Part shown: in pieces, positions 51,823-64,000 of the stretch
How the letters are laid out: the number at the start of each line of letters is the position of its first letter
How positions within the stretch are numbered: position 1 is the first letter of the stretch
Assembly (NCBI GenBank): GCA_012295275.1
Contig: CM022665.1
Coordinates: forward strand, 37,814,933 to 37,878,932
From: Chrysomallon squamiferum
Taxonomy: Eukaryota; Mollusca; Gastropoda; Neomphalida; Peltospiridae
DNA: 64,000 bases
Direction: 5' to 3'
Translations under genes and position numbers: made by a program
Notes under the pieces: model-generated
Told to the model about the DNA's origin: nothing
The model's input: only the letters and a program-made list of their open reading frames with translations
Databases searched by the model: none

Positions 51823-54800
51823 TCAATATGGTCCATGCTTGTTTTTAATTAGGTTGAACTGATCAACTACCAAGCCAGACTGAAAAAAAGAGAGAAAAAC
51901 AAAGACATAATTGTAAGTATAATTGTTTTTTTATTGTCATCAACTTCAGTATCATAGAATAATCTGTTATAAATTTCGGCGAAAAACAAGAGAGATAATC
52001 ATTTAGGTTTGACAAATATTAATAATTAAATTTGTTTAACTCTATCACTATACAAAATAAATATTCATGAAAACATGCTTCTCATTCTCCCAACATGTTT
52101 TGTTATTCCTGATACAAAATCAGTTAATTTTAATATTATATGAAATTTAACTGATAAACTTTTCAATTTACTGTAATGAATGAGGAGTACTTATTGTATT
52201 ATCAATACACTGGAAGCTGTGAGATCCATCAAATAATATGAAATAAAAAAAACTAAACACTTTTTGCTAGAAAGAAAAATAATTTCAGTGTAGGAAATCT
52301 ATTTTTCTGCCTGTCTTATACAGACATTAAATTTAAACCGATGATTTAAAATTTTATTTTAGCTTTATCATCACATTAATGTCATTATATCTATGGCTAT
52401 ATCTATATTGAGGCAAACACGGCAAATGCTCATACCGAAATTGACTTTTTTTTTTTTTATACAAACATTTAATTTAAAAAATATAAAATATAAATGGCTA
52501 GAATCGAGGATTTTGCCTCATTTCAAAAAGAGTCAAGTTACAGTCATGATTAATATTATTTTTATTATACCTTGTCATCTGAAACTTGCTGTATTGTAAT
52601 GTGTGTGCTGTTGTGAATCTTCAGTCTTGTGTATCCATAATCATCATTTCTGAATGCTGACCACGGTGGTCGATATTTCCTGAATCCATCATGTCTTTCT
52701 TTACAGCCCTGAATAAATAAGTAACAGTACTGAGAAGACTGAAATGTATTTGATAAAGGCATACTAATCTATAACTTGGAATGATTCTGCATTGATTTTA
52801 ATTATCATTTATGTTAAAAAAACACCAGATTATTATGGTGAAGATAACTTGTTAGTATATTAACAGAAATTTTCAAACAGAACTATATATATGTTTACTG
52901 TACTTTGTACAGCATGATAAATAACTGAAAACAGCACAATATCCATTACAAATTGACCATCTTGACTAAACTATCCAAAGAAATTTATAAGATAATAAGA
53001 ACATTTAAAATGACCCCAGAGGATGATTCAATCCAAATACATCACTGATGAGATATTTTTAAGTTCTAAATCACGTATTTTAAAGACATTAACTTACTGC
53101 TGATCCAGTGATGATGTGAACAGGTGCTGTTGGATTGGTGTAAGGTTCATTGTAACTGCCATTATACACCTGAGAAATTAAAAATTACAACAGAGAAATT
53201 CATCACATTATGTAATTATAGCAACATGAAGGACAACATGAGTCAATAACCTTAACATGTAAGACTAATTTTTACCTCTAAAATGAATGGATACATATGC
53301 AAATGTAAATTTATAAGTCTTATTTGAAAAGGTATTCACATTTAATGAACTGTAAATGAATTCTAATTTGGATAACTCATATTTTCACAAGCCAAATAAC
53401 AAAATGTTAATATTATAAATAATAACTAATCTTTTCTTTCTAATTTATTTATTTTTTATTTATTTAAATATTATCTTCTAAAAGAAGTAAAGCAAGTGTC
53501 TTTCACCTGAAATATATATTAATACAAACAAAATTCCTACATAATTGGTTTCAACATTTTAAAAATAAGTATAAAAATAATCAATTTGGCTAGGTTACAG
53601 TAACAAATCTAACCAACCTTCCAGTCATAAACAGGCCACAGTCTTTCATAAGAATGTTCGTGGGCCCAAAATGCCAGATCTACGCCATATCGCTGAAACA
53701 GCCTCTCAATACAGAGCCAATGGAAGAACGGAACTCCACACCTGACTAGACTCTCATAGCGCGTGCAGTCATCAGTGTCATTGTTAGAACAGTACATTGG
53801 TCGATGACCAAACACAATGATCCAAGGATGTCTGGCTCGGAATTCAGGTTGTGAAACAAGCTAGGAAAGTATAAGAATATTATATTATTTGTGCATTTAA
53901 ATCAAACAAAGAAAAGTTATCCAACTCTGACACTTGAATCATTCTATCCATAAAATACACTAACAAAGGCAAAAATTTTAATTATTATTATTATTCAAAT
54001 GAGACACACATCTATGGGTTATTTTTTTTAACCCCTTTATTAACTGAATGAATATTTATTCTTAACAACTTTATCATGAATATGATTTATTACATTTTGT
54101 CCCATGCCTCTTCATAGTGACTTATCTAAAATCATAATTATTTTTTCCATAATGACCTTTCAGAAGAGGCTAAGGTATGTTTTCCTTTGTAACAAGTTTT
54201 TAATGTTTATTCTTTGAATGTAAATTTTTTTACTCATTGATGTCATAATATATGCTGACTTTCAAATGCTGTTCCAGCCATGTGAACTGTCTGTAAACTT
54301 GCTCAACTCCAAACTGAAGGAAGAAGTAGTATTCTGTTGATATGGATATGAAGTGAGCAGGGCCCATGTCAAAACTGACAAAAAAAAAATACTTCTTAAA
54401 CAACAAATTAACAGTAATTTAGCATTTTAACTTTAGGTCATAAAAACAAGAGAAAAAAGACAGTCTTTGTGCCTTTTTATGAATTTCTTATTTTATTTTT
54501 ATTTTGCTATCATCAAACATTGACTAAACAAATTATATTTAGATTGTATGTTTTTATAGACTCAGGTATAGTTCAAATTAAATGTTCTACCTGTAATACA
54601 TATTTGTACTGTCTTCATCTCCTGGCATTGTGAATCGATTCTTGTAATTAGAAAAATTGCTGAAAAGATAAAAATTTGATGACACACCACGATAAAAAAA
54701 ATAGACCAGTCAGCAACTGGGTTTCAGATAAATCCAAGAAAACATGAAATCTAAATTTACATTAAATGATTATAAAAGCAATTTCATTATAATTTCTCTT

Positions 54801-56314
54801 TCACAGAAAATGTTTTAACTGTAGTTTTAAAATCATCAGTCAAACCTGAAATGACTTTTTGAGAACACTTTCATGTAAATAAAAGATTATTCATAAAAAC
54901 ATTATTATGAGATATACAGAGTTCGTACATCTTGGGCTTTCAAAATTTCCATAACTTTTCCAAAACTTTCCATAGCCCACAAATCTAAATTTCCAAAACC
55001 ATTTCCAAGGAAACTCAGTTAAAACAAAGTGTTTTCATTTAGTTTTTAGACATGTTTGTCAGAGTTAAAACTTTTACCTTGACTAAACTGCATGATATAG
55101 ATGTAGAATTAAAAGTAATAAAAAAAATTAATGTAATTTACTTTGGCTTTAATAAAATGCAGTTTTATTTTTGGAGCTGACATGTCTGTGATGATATGTA
55201 AGGCAGATTGCCAGAAATATGAATACAGAAGTATTGCTTCACAAAAAATTTTCGTGTTCCTTTCTTCTTATTTAATTAATAACCCATACCGTTAAAATGC
55301 CCCAAATCCTACTTCTTATGAGTTTGTGGTCTGAATTATCAGTTGGACTTCTCTCTCAGTTTTATTGTTACACAATTTATGACCTCAATTTCAAGGGCTT
55401 TTTGGCTATCACAGTCTTCCTGAACTATTAGTTTTAGTCAAACAATTTTCGTTGGCTATGCTATAATGGCACCTCACTCGTGATGACAGCTTGACTTAAT
55501 CTTTTAGGATCAGGCTAAAATGGAACCACTACCAAAACAGAACCATTTTCTTTGGCTATGCTATAATGACACCTCATTATATTTGCTAAAATGGGGTGTT
55601 GTGTTGAGGCTAAATACTGGTGAAACAAACCAGTTTTTAATACATTATATTTACGTCAAGGGCATAATTTTCCATAGCCAAGGTAACAAAACCTGATTTT
55701 CCCAAAACATTTAAGGTCCTGGAAAAAAAATGGTGATGAATTTCCAGAACCTTCCAAGACACATACAAACACTGGATTATTGCAATAGCAGCTGTGTGAT
55801 ACCAATGTTCACATGCAAATGTTGTCCTGGAACAAACATTTGTAATGTTTTTCAGTAGCTGGCATTTGAGCACATGATATTGTTTTACATGTGACTGAAA
55901 CATATGACATTTGTTGAATAAATCTACATACAAATATCTAATTGTCTATGAATTTTACTTTAAAAATGCTATGTACTTTTGTTCCAACCCAATAATTATA
56001 TTTATATCAAATCCTGAATACTGTGATGTAGATACACAACATGATCAATACATGCAAAACACTCACTAAGTAGCTTCATGGTTCCCAGGACATGTCATGT
56101 AAGGCACATGAGCTGCAACTGATTGTATCTTCTGCATAAATTCATCACCAACAGTACCATTTTGCTGCAACAGCAATATGTATATCTCCCAAAACATTTT
56201 ACTTTTTTATTAAAAAAAATAATAATAAAAAAATAATAAATAAACAAAATAAAATAAAACTGCAACTAAATTAAAAGTAATACTAAAGTGATAAGATGTT
56301 TAAAAAGTTTTTAT

Positions 56315-56348
<34 letters not shown>

Positions 56349-58693
56349 TATACTAAAGTTATAAGATGCTTAAAAAGTTTTTAATATATATATATATATA
56401 TATTAAAAACTTTTTAAGCATCTTATCACTTTAGTATTATTTTAATTTTGTTGCACTCTCATTCTTTTTTCTTTTTCTTTTTTGATAAATGCACATATAC
56501 ATTTTAGTTAAACATGTATTCTTTTCTTATGCAGTATAATCCATTTTAATATTTGTACTATTTAACAAATTGTTATGCACTTATAAGTATCAGTTTATGA
56601 ATCATTTTAAGAAGTAAACAAAAATATATATATATACATATATATATATAATCACTTACCACATACATATCGTAAGCAAAATCACCTATAAAACAGAAAC
56701 CAAATTTTATTTTGTCATTTAAATAGATTGTATGGTAGAAATTGTGTGTGTGTGTGTGTGTGTGTGTCCTTGTGTGTATGCATGATGTATGCACTTCAAA
56801 ATAGAAAGTGTAATGAATTAATTCTAAACATTGGATACTACTTAGTTTATTACTTAAATAATTTAGAAATGATCACATAACCTTTTTCAAATCCTTCTCC
56901 ATCACACAGGATAATGACAGCAAATATATTAGAATCTATTTATGGAATGATTTATTTCACATACTATAACAGTTTACTACTGATCACTATGCATTTACTG
57001 AATCAATGAACGATTCACTTGCTACTTAAATACAGTTTTTATCAATACTGTAGCTATCTTATAGTCAAACTTACCAACATGAATGATGGCATCATACATG
57101 TCAATTTCCTTCTTCAGTCTTGGAAGTGACTGAGCATTGGCATTTCCTAGGTCCCCATACAAAGCTATAGATGGGCTCCAATCTTTGTCAGCTGGTTTTG
57201 CCTTAAACCAGAACATTTCACTCCACCCAGAGATGCTTCCACAAACATAGTCTGGAATAAAAGAGAAAAATTAAATAAATGATGATAATAATGAAAAGAA
57301 TGAAGTGAAAAAAATAAAAAATAAAACTTAAAATTAAAAAAAAAAGATAATAACAATAATAATAATGCAGTGATATAAAATAAAATGTACATTATTAATG
57401 TTTGTATCTGTTCATGTATTTTACTACTAGATGCAAGAAATTATTTCTGAGGAAAGAAATTTACTGTCATTTATATTTTTTCAATACCTATGCAAAGTGT
57501 TTGTTAAAAAGAAATACATTTCAAATAAATTTATATCCTTAAAAATAACAGTTTGGCAAAAGTATTACTTTTAAATATAATTATGCTGCTTTTGCAATAT
57601 GTTCATTTACATGAATCAAAAATAAAAATAAAAAACTAAAAATGCATGAAGATAATATTAAATTTTGTTTAATGTTGATACTGTGATTTATTATCTATTT
57701 CATCAGAAAAAAAACAACTAAAAAACTAATATGAAACTTTGCAATGAAAACAGTTTAATTTAGTTTTAAGCTTATTCACTGAAATAATTAAAAAAATAAT
57801 AATAATAATAAAAAAATACCATTTGATCACTCATTGCTTAAAAACAGGTTTTGATGAAGTAATATAATTCTAAATTTTATTTAAATCTACAATTTAATAA
57901 TAGTTGCAAACTCTAAGATGAAAAAAGAAAATTTAATTCACTTACAATACTTTTGTCTGGGTTTAAGATTTTTCAGTGTCACTCGATGAATGTACTGTGT
58001 GTGATGAAGTTTTCCCCCATCAACAAACTTTGTGCTGTATCCCGTAGCTGTCAAGTCAAGAGATTTTGGATCAAGTCCATACTTAACAACAGAATCAGCA
58101 GACACATTTTGTGTACTCCAAGTTACTACAATATCGATGTCATTACCTAAAAAAAAAATTAAATTTTTTTTTTTTTAAATTTAATTTAAAAAAAAACAAA
58201 ACAAATAAATAATAATAAAAAAATATATTCAAAATATAAATAAATAATTCTGTGTACTTCAATTCACCACAGTATCAGTGTCACTACATAATAAAATTAA
58301 TATTTATTAAAAAAAAAAAAATGTTTTCGAAGTCACTATAAATTATGTCACTATTTGTATTAAAACAATCATGACAGTGTTGACACTAGCCACTGATGTA
58401 ATTAAATTATAATATTGTAATTAATAATACTTTTGTAAGAATGTACGTAGCAAAGGGAAAATGAATTAGTGCGTAAATTTTAAATAATTATATTATTTAT
58501 ATTTCCGCATTACCAAAAAATCATAAATATATTTATAAATAAAGTCTCTACATTTCCTCTCTTTAAAGAAACATAAATCAGCATAATACGTACGTCCATA
58601 CGACAAGTGCACTTGTTCAGGTTTCGATAAATAAATACCGTGAACCTGTAGTATTGAGAAAACAAGAAATACGATGATCACATTACGCTCCAT
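51823..58693 (-). CDS. ACP7: ACP7, secreted purple (metallo) acid phosphatase, complete
   Basis: Binuclear-metal phosphatase that hydrolyses phosphomonoesters; the N-terminus MERNVIIVFLVFSILQVHG is a signal peptide, so it is secretory or lysosomal. Eleven exons on the minus strand: 58693-58594, 58146-57946, 57251-57075, 56685-56660 (26 bp), 56164-56067, 54659-54591, 54374-54260, 53860-53618, 53169-53098, 52708-52571, 51879-51823, all in phase, giving 431 residues (human ACP7 is about 438). Metal motifs are complete: GDLG (133-136), GDFAYD (160-165), GNHE (195-198), VFGH (278-281), AHEH (328-331). Other family landmarks: GHRPMYCSNND, YGVDLAFWAHEHSYERLWP, YTNPTAPVHIITGSAG, QQVSDDK. The N-terminal fibronectin-like domain includes VVTWSTQN. 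It is probably active. Confidence 0.96.
54920..55960. repeat. Decayed repeat block in ACP7 intron 5
   Basis: Contains recurring TTTCCA-rich words (54940-55020 and about 55720-55765) and a 100-bp-period duplication: TTGGCTATGCTATAATG occurs near 55452-55468 and 55552-55568. About 55830-55935 reversed resembles 38490-38650 in an SLX4IP intron (TGGATTTATTCAAC / TAGATTTATTCAAC; TGAAAAACATTACAAA in both), so at least part is a dispersed, diverged repeat. Confidence 0.55.
56261..56455. repeat. Palindromic MITE-like hairpin in ACP7 intron 4
   Basis: Arms of about 53 bp, 56262-56315 and 56402-56454, are inverse copies (GATAAGATG and TAAAAAGTTTTTA are conserved) with two or three mismatches. A third partial copy, in the orientation of the left arm, lies at about 56346-56385. 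AT microsatellites separate the three. A foldback or nested MITE; it would make a strong stem in the pre-mRNA. Confidence 0.85.
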
Positions 58694-59289
58694 CCTGTAT
58701 ACAAAGCTGATCACGTACGCCAGCACTTTTATTTACTTCCATGTTATTTAAAACCGGAATTTATCGAAGAGTATCGGAATGTTTAAACCAATCAGGATCC
58801 TTGAATATTGTTCGGAAAGCAACGACATTAGCCGACCTCTCTCGATTGTTCAAAAGTAAAATGACCAGCTGTCCGAGTATAAATAAAAATAAAGAATTCG
58901 ATTTTATTCACTGTGATATTCGACCTGTTTATTTATTTTCAGGTTTTCACATAAACAGGGTAAATATAATGAATAGCAAAAACATCAGTGATCAATGTTA
59001 GATTATTATTTTTTGGAAATCATATGTGAATGAAAATTGATAGTACTTTTAGAAATACAAATCACTATTAACTGGAATTAATTATCACTTCTTTAAAAGT
59101 ACATTTAAAAGACAACAACAATAACCTCCCCCCAACATTTAAAACAAATAATAATAATAAATAAAATCCACAAAACTATGTATTAAACGTATAGAAAAAA
59201 ATAACAATAAAACCGTTGTCTTTATTTTATTTATTTATTTATTTTTAAATATCATGTTTTTCTTTTTCTTTATATCTTGATTTTTTAAA

Positions 59290-59290
<1 letters not shown>

Positions 59291-59347
<57 letters not shown>
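59291..59347. repeat. ATT trinucleotide microsatellite
   Basis: About 18 uninterrupted ATT units. Confidence 0.92.
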
Positions 59348-59446
59348 TGGTCTTGGTCCAAATGATGATGATAATATTAATAATAACAGTAATAACTAAA
59401 AAGAATCGCGATCATTCCATTTTACGCGGTAGCTTAATTACATTAA

Positions 59447-59600
59447 AATACTATTAAGAACTGATCGTATTTAAAAAAGTGTGTGCCGATGTTGATAAAC
59501 TAATTACTATACAACTTTTTTTTAATACTATTAAGAACTGATCGTATTTAAAAATAGTGTGTGCCGATGTTGGTAAACTAATTACTATACAACTTTTTTT
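59447..59600. repeat. 77-bp tandem duplication
   Basis: Units 59447-59523 and 59524-59600, each starting AATACTATTAAGAACTGATC, differ at only a few positions. Confidence 0.92.
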
Positions 59601-60800
59601 GTTGTTGTTCTGGAGTTTACACCCTAAATCCGAAGCAGACAATGACAATGACTTTATTTTCATAAACTTGGATTATAGTACAGAGAAGAATGCATTACAG
59701 GTATATAATAACAAAATTAAATGCACATCCGGATTATACAGGGTTTTGTTCATAATAGATTAACGATAGTTGGACGGAAATTTGAAATGATGCCAGTTTA
59801 CACAGAAATCCGGATTAACTAAAGAGCGGTTTTCAAACAGTCCACTGTATACGTGTTTTCAGTCATGTCTTATATTTTTTTCATTCTTTAAATCTTTTAA
59901 TCCCATTTTCAACAAATTATTCAACATGTTTTGTTTTTTTTTTTTTAACCTGCTGTATTTTTCTAGCAGTAACACCTATATGAGTCGACAATTTAATATT
60001 TATCAAACGATATGGTGGAATGCAGTCAAATCCATTGTTAACTGTCAAGAGATACTGCGTCACGTTCTGGCTCTTCGAGAAATATTGCGACGCAGTACAA
60101 TAACAATAATAAAAACAATAACAATATAATACCATTGTAATGTCAAATCAATAAAGTATATATTTGAATTTCATCTGTTGAAAACCGAATCATATATTCA
60201 TATACATGTATATTATCTATAAAACGGTTAATCACGGTGCGTAGTAAACTTTATGAACTGTTTACATCCGTCAGCAGTCACACTCATGTGATACACAATC
60301 CATATTGTTTTGTTTGTATAAATACATACAGTGTTGACATATGTTCATCAGTTATTGCTAGCTGCTATGTTACTCAACATTTTCGATTTATTCAACAGAT
60401 GGATGTCTTCAGACCAATATTTGGATAATAAAATCGCAATTATTTTTATCAAATAAATTTCATGATGTCATTCTTTTTACAATAAATTTAAAAATAGCCT
60501 GTGCTGGAAAGGATAGTTTCATTCATTCTTAATTTATTAAATTATGGTTTTATTTATAATATTTTTTTTTAATAATTTGTTGTTGTTTTTTTTGGGGTAT
60601 TCGTTTGGGAAGTAGTCTGTTTTTAATAAGCTAAAAAAGTGTCGACCACATTTATTTGGGAAAATTATGTAGCTATTACTGAAACATTTGGGGAATATAT
60701 TATTCCAAAATTTTTTTTTTTTTTTTTTTTAAATAATATATATATTTAATTATCACTGGGTGTAATGCGTACTCGAGAACATTGTCTGTTGTTGATAGGA

Positions 60801-60841
60801 CACGTGACATTTGCAGTGGAGTGCGCTTCAAAATGAGCGAG
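60801..60841 (+). promoter_or_regulatory. Possible promoter and first coding exon (MSE) of a rightward gene
   Basis: An E-box CACGTG (60801-60806, in ACACGTGACA) lies 27 bases before ATG AGC GAG (60833-60841), which is followed directly by a good donor, GTAGGTGAT. The next acceptor seen, TTTTCAG before 61519, would give MSEAS then TAA, so the true second exon may lie elsewhere, perhaps beyond the window. Alternatively this is a 5' UTR uORF. Confidence 0.35.
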
Positions 60842-61518
60842 GTAGGTGATTATTTTCTCCAATTGTGGCCCTAAATCAATAAATCTTGAACAAATATTAT
60901 CACCTACTTCAAGTTCAGTCTATTAGTGTCTTACAGCATTTTTCAAAAATCTAATCAGTTTAAAGAACGGCACACGAGAATCATAGTTTTCTGCAAACTG
61001 CAGTGTTAGATTATTTAGTTTAATTATTAATGCATTTAATATTAAATACAAATTTGTATGTACATATTAACGAGAATAATTAGTATATATGCTTGTAAAA
61101 TGTTGTGCTTGTCAATTTCGTAATTTTTATGATAGGATCCAAAAACATCGGTTCCATCTCAGTCAATGCGGTGTTGGGGGGGGGGTTGATTTAAAGGGTG
61201 TACGAAGTGTTTTTGACTTCGTGTATTTTCATTTATTTATTTTTATTTTTTATTATTTTTTTAAAAAATGGTTTATTTTATTTTATTTTTTATTTTATTA
61301 TTTTATTTTATTTATTTATTTTTATTTTTATTTTTATTTTTTTTTGGTATACGGAGTGTTGCTGACCAATCTATTGTTCTTTGAGAACATACGACAAAAG
61401 TAACTGATTTAATCGACTGGTTTAATGCAGTTTACACAAAGGACCTCTATGACCATTTCATAATATTTACAAAATGTTAAATAATGGTCGTATTTTTTCT
61501 TTTTTCTTTTCTTTTCAG

Positions 61519-61977
61519 GCTTCATAATGCACAATGTATCAGTGTTATTATTGCATAGAGAAACAAGATACCTTCCACGATATTTTGAAGCCACTAACCA
61601 GAAGCATTATATTAAACAGTTATCAATAAGGAAACAACATCTGTGTGAAATATCCGGCAAGGTGACATATCAAATCATTCACTTCCCCAAAATCAAAGAA
61701 AAGACACTACAGTCACCTTTAGATACTATCCCTGTAATTCCACATCAGTTATTTCGGAGAACAAGGCAACAATCATCAAACACAAATCAATAAAACACAT
61801 GCACGTACTCAGACTGATCAACTATGTGTATTTGTTGACATTAAACTCCTTTCTAAGGAGATAGAACCTTTAAAACAAATACATGCACAAATACCCACTT
61901 GGGAACACTTGGAATGAGATCTTAACGATATCGTTTTAATGAATCGAAGATTCCGTCACATATTAGAGAAGGAATAG
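61519..61977 (+). pseudogene. Degraded coding segment, family unknown
   Basis: After a CTTTTCAG acceptor, ATG at 61527 opens 88 codons (through PLDTIPVIPHQLFRRTRQQ) to a TAA. Shifting one base near 61785 the reading continues open (LCVFVDIKLLSKEIEPLKQ, then PTWEHLE) to TGA at 61915-61917. The same frame then runs on to TAG at 61975. The run-on across one frameshift and one stop suggests a broken gene. No domain recognised. Confidence 0.4.
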
Positions 61978-62109
61978 ATCTGTTGTAGATGAAATACTAA
62001 TAATCACCATCATGAAATTGTGTATAAACTTTTATTGTGTTTTAAGACTAACACTGTCATATATTTCAGACAAGTTAGAAATAGCTCTAAACGAGTTTTA
62101 AAAAAAGCT

Positions 62110-62821
62110 CTACAAGTGGTTTCTTTTAAGTAACAGGGGAAGAAGACTAAGTTTTTGCAAGATGACAACACCATTTCTATATGCCAAAACAATAATATAA
62201 TAGTAATAATAAACAAATAAATGAAACACTATGATCTGAAAGACATATTTATTTCTCAAAGATATAACGTTACACCCGTTTATTTTGACATGGGTGGACA
62301 TATATTTTGATGTTTTGAAATTACAGACTGCCATTTGAATTTCCGATCTGATGGACATGTTGTTTTTTAAACAACATACAGTTTTGCAAAAGGGATCCTG
62401 GCATGGAAATGTATTGTTTCCAGTGCACTGTTTAACACGTCTTTCCGAATTACAATATTTATTGAAAGATTTTTTGCATACTTTGCACACGTAGAGCTGC
62501 AGTGTTATATGAGTTGTCAGTTGCACCTGGATAAAGTCACGCCGGCGATATTCTTTGTTACAGATATTGCAGGTTAACTGGTATTTTTGGAATCAGTTTT
62601 ATAATGTAGTTTCAGACGTCACCTGAATTTACACTTGCCACAACATTCTTTACACTTGAAGTTGTGGACACTAACTATATGACTTCTCATTTGTTCCGCT
62701 GTTTCTAACGTTTCTTTAAGAGGCGGAGGCTTTAAAGGGATCAATGTAGAAAATACCGGAGGCTCTGATTCTTCCAGGAAACTCCCCAGAAGTCCATCTG
62801 TCTTTCATATATCCATGTCAT
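62110..62821 (-). pseudogene. C2H2 zinc-finger pseudogene fragment
   Basis: Read on the minus strand from an acceptor (ATTACAG, exon from 62821): DGLLGSFLEESEPPVF, then FKCKECCGKCKFR followed by TGA where a finger should continue (RLKLHYKTD). After a frameshift: LTCNICNKEYRRRDFIQVQL with QLTTH, where the first zinc His is replaced by Gln, then YVCKVCKKSFNKYC. At least two stops and one frameshift interrupt it, and finger ligands are missing. The final frame stays open to 62110. Confidence 0.6.
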
Positions 62822-63509
62822 CTGTAATATAAAATAAAACTTTGTTACTGTGTGAATGAAGCCTATTTAGAATCGGACAAGTCTGTATAAAAGTTAAATA
62901 AAATTAATTATAAAATTTTGATTGGCAGAATAGCATTTACTGGGCTGAAGATAGTGCTTGCATATAATTATATAATATAACGTTATTTTACAAAAGAAAA
63001 CTTACTTTAAACTGATAGAGCACGAACAAAATAAAACGTTGATAAACACTCCGTACATAGAAAATGATGATGATCAGCAAAACTCGGCACACAGCAAAAT
63101 TTTCACTTTTCAGCAGTAACAAACTTGCAAGTGTCGGCTTAACGTTAATATGCTTGCATGTAAACATACCAAACTGTGTAGTCGTTTGTAAAGGTATTTC
63201 AGCTAACTCTCTATGTACTATTTAAGAAAATAATTTTTGAATTAATTTATTGGTAACGACTTTTTCGTAAAAGTAACCGTCATCAATTTCACTTAATTAT
63301 CAACAGGCCGTACACAGTTCTTGCTGTATATTATAAATTGCTAGTTTGTAAGCATGAAGTAGATATGAGTATTATTTGAGAAATCAATTAATTTCAAACT
63401 TAAAATAACAAAAAACGTCACCTGCCGGAAGACTGAAAACAAACTCCTTCGCTGTAAATGTCACGTGATTGATCACCAACAGTCGATGTCCTCGAGTACG
63501 TATTACACC
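62822..63509. other. Intergenic sequence
   Basis: No gene recognised. A TCACGTGATT E-box-like palindrome lies at about 63460-63470, just left of the transposon copy at 63510. Confidence 0.35.
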
Positions 63510-64000
63510 CAGTGGTTCTCAAAGGGTGTGCCCCACGAAATTCTAGGATCAAGGTAGATATTTGTGATGATAAAAAATTGATTATGTTAAGAGCGGAAAG
63601 ATATCCAGTAAGAAATAGCCGGTTATACACGTTGTAAACTCGTTCGAAACGAATTTTGGCTGATGAGCAAGCGCGGCTACTCAAGGCTGCGCAGTAGTTC
63701 ACCAGTGACAGTATGAATGATTGGGTGTGCAAATGTGATAAATAGCCAAAGTTTTCTTGTGGCACATATTCCTATGACTGTCACAGTCACTACCCATCTA
63801 AAACTTTAATACTTTATGGAATTTTAGCGTTACATTATAGTTTTACATTTGTTAAAAGCAAACGATTGATAAAATATTCCCTCACTGCACAATATATCAG
63901 TGAACATCTCTCACACAAGGGCGATAAATAAATTTATCAGTGAACATCTCTCACAAAAGGGCGGTAACTCTAAATATATCAGTGAACATATCTCACATAA
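63510..64000. mobile_element. hAT-like element, copy 3 (runs off the window)
   Basis: Starts CAGTGGTTCTCAAAGGGTG and follows the copy at 20909, with a short deletion near 63530 (the GGAGACGTATTTAGC segment is absent). The minisatellite begins at about 63895 (CAGTGAACATCTCTCACA) and continues to the window end, so the right terminus is outside. Confidence 0.8.

Larger units (their letters stand above)
58694..60832. other. Intergenic region upstream of ACP7
   Basis: No supported gene. It contains an ATT microsatellite (59291-59347) and a 77-bp tandem duplication (59447-59600). About 59805-59850 (ATCCGGATTAACTAAAGAGC ... CAGTCCACTGTA) looks like one end of a pogo/Tigger-type element without a visible partner. 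ACP7 promoter elements should lie in the first few hundred bases but none is clear. Confidence 0.45.

Noticed and set aside
63418-63765. 115-codon minus-strand ORF
   Set aside because: It crosses the left end of the hAT-like element and has no recognisable transposase domain.

Overview
The window is nuclear DNA of an animal. Genes are split into many small exons by T-rich introns with GT...AG borders, the sequence is very AT-rich, and it carries microsatellites and short non-autonomous DNA transposons. The proteins recognised are animal proteins of vesicle traffic, cilia and DNA repair. Compact introns, strong AT bias and hAT- and Tigger-like short elements suggest an invertebrate, possibly a lophotrochozoan such as a mollusc, but nothing here fixes the taxon. 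No rRNA, tRNA or CRISPR was found.

Layout. (1) 1-8302, + strand: 3' two-thirds of TECPR2 (N-terminal WD40 part lies upstream), ending in an LC3-interacting motif. (2) 8303-23552: about 15 kb without a supported gene, filled with microsatellites, two copies of a hAT-type MITE with 8-bp target duplications, two copies of another hAT-like element (one holding a 42-bp minisatellite), and a dispersed duplication of about 670 bp. (3) 23553-31101, +: VIPAS39 (SPE-39), complete except for its very short first coding exon. (4) 33365-41574, -: an SLX4IP homologue with an in-frame 441-bp tandem repeat, a scrambled third repeat copy, and extra C-terminal exons. (5) 41575-41986: divergent promoter. (6) 41987-48758, +: MKKS (BBS6), preceded by two short membrane-protein ORFs on upstream exons, the arrangement known for the human MKKS transcript (uMKKS1/uMKKS2). 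SLX4IP and MKKS are also head-to-head in human, so this is deep microsynteny. (7) 50008-50380: Tigger/pogo-like MITE. (8) 51823-58693, -: complete ACP7 (purple acid phosphatase), 11 exons, 431 residues. (9) 58694-64000: small tandem repeat, a possible first exon of a rightward gene, two degraded coding segments (one zinc-finger), and a third copy of the minisatellite-bearing hAT-like element running off the end.

The genes are independent, not an operon. TECPR2 and VIPAS39 both act in endolysosomal/autophagic traffic; SLX4IP and MKKS share a promoter. All exon joins listed were checked by hand for reading phase; summed coding lengths are multiples of three for TECPR2 (from base 3), VIPAS39 (from exon 2), MKKS and ACP7. 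Gene names rest on remembered family sequences, not on a database search.
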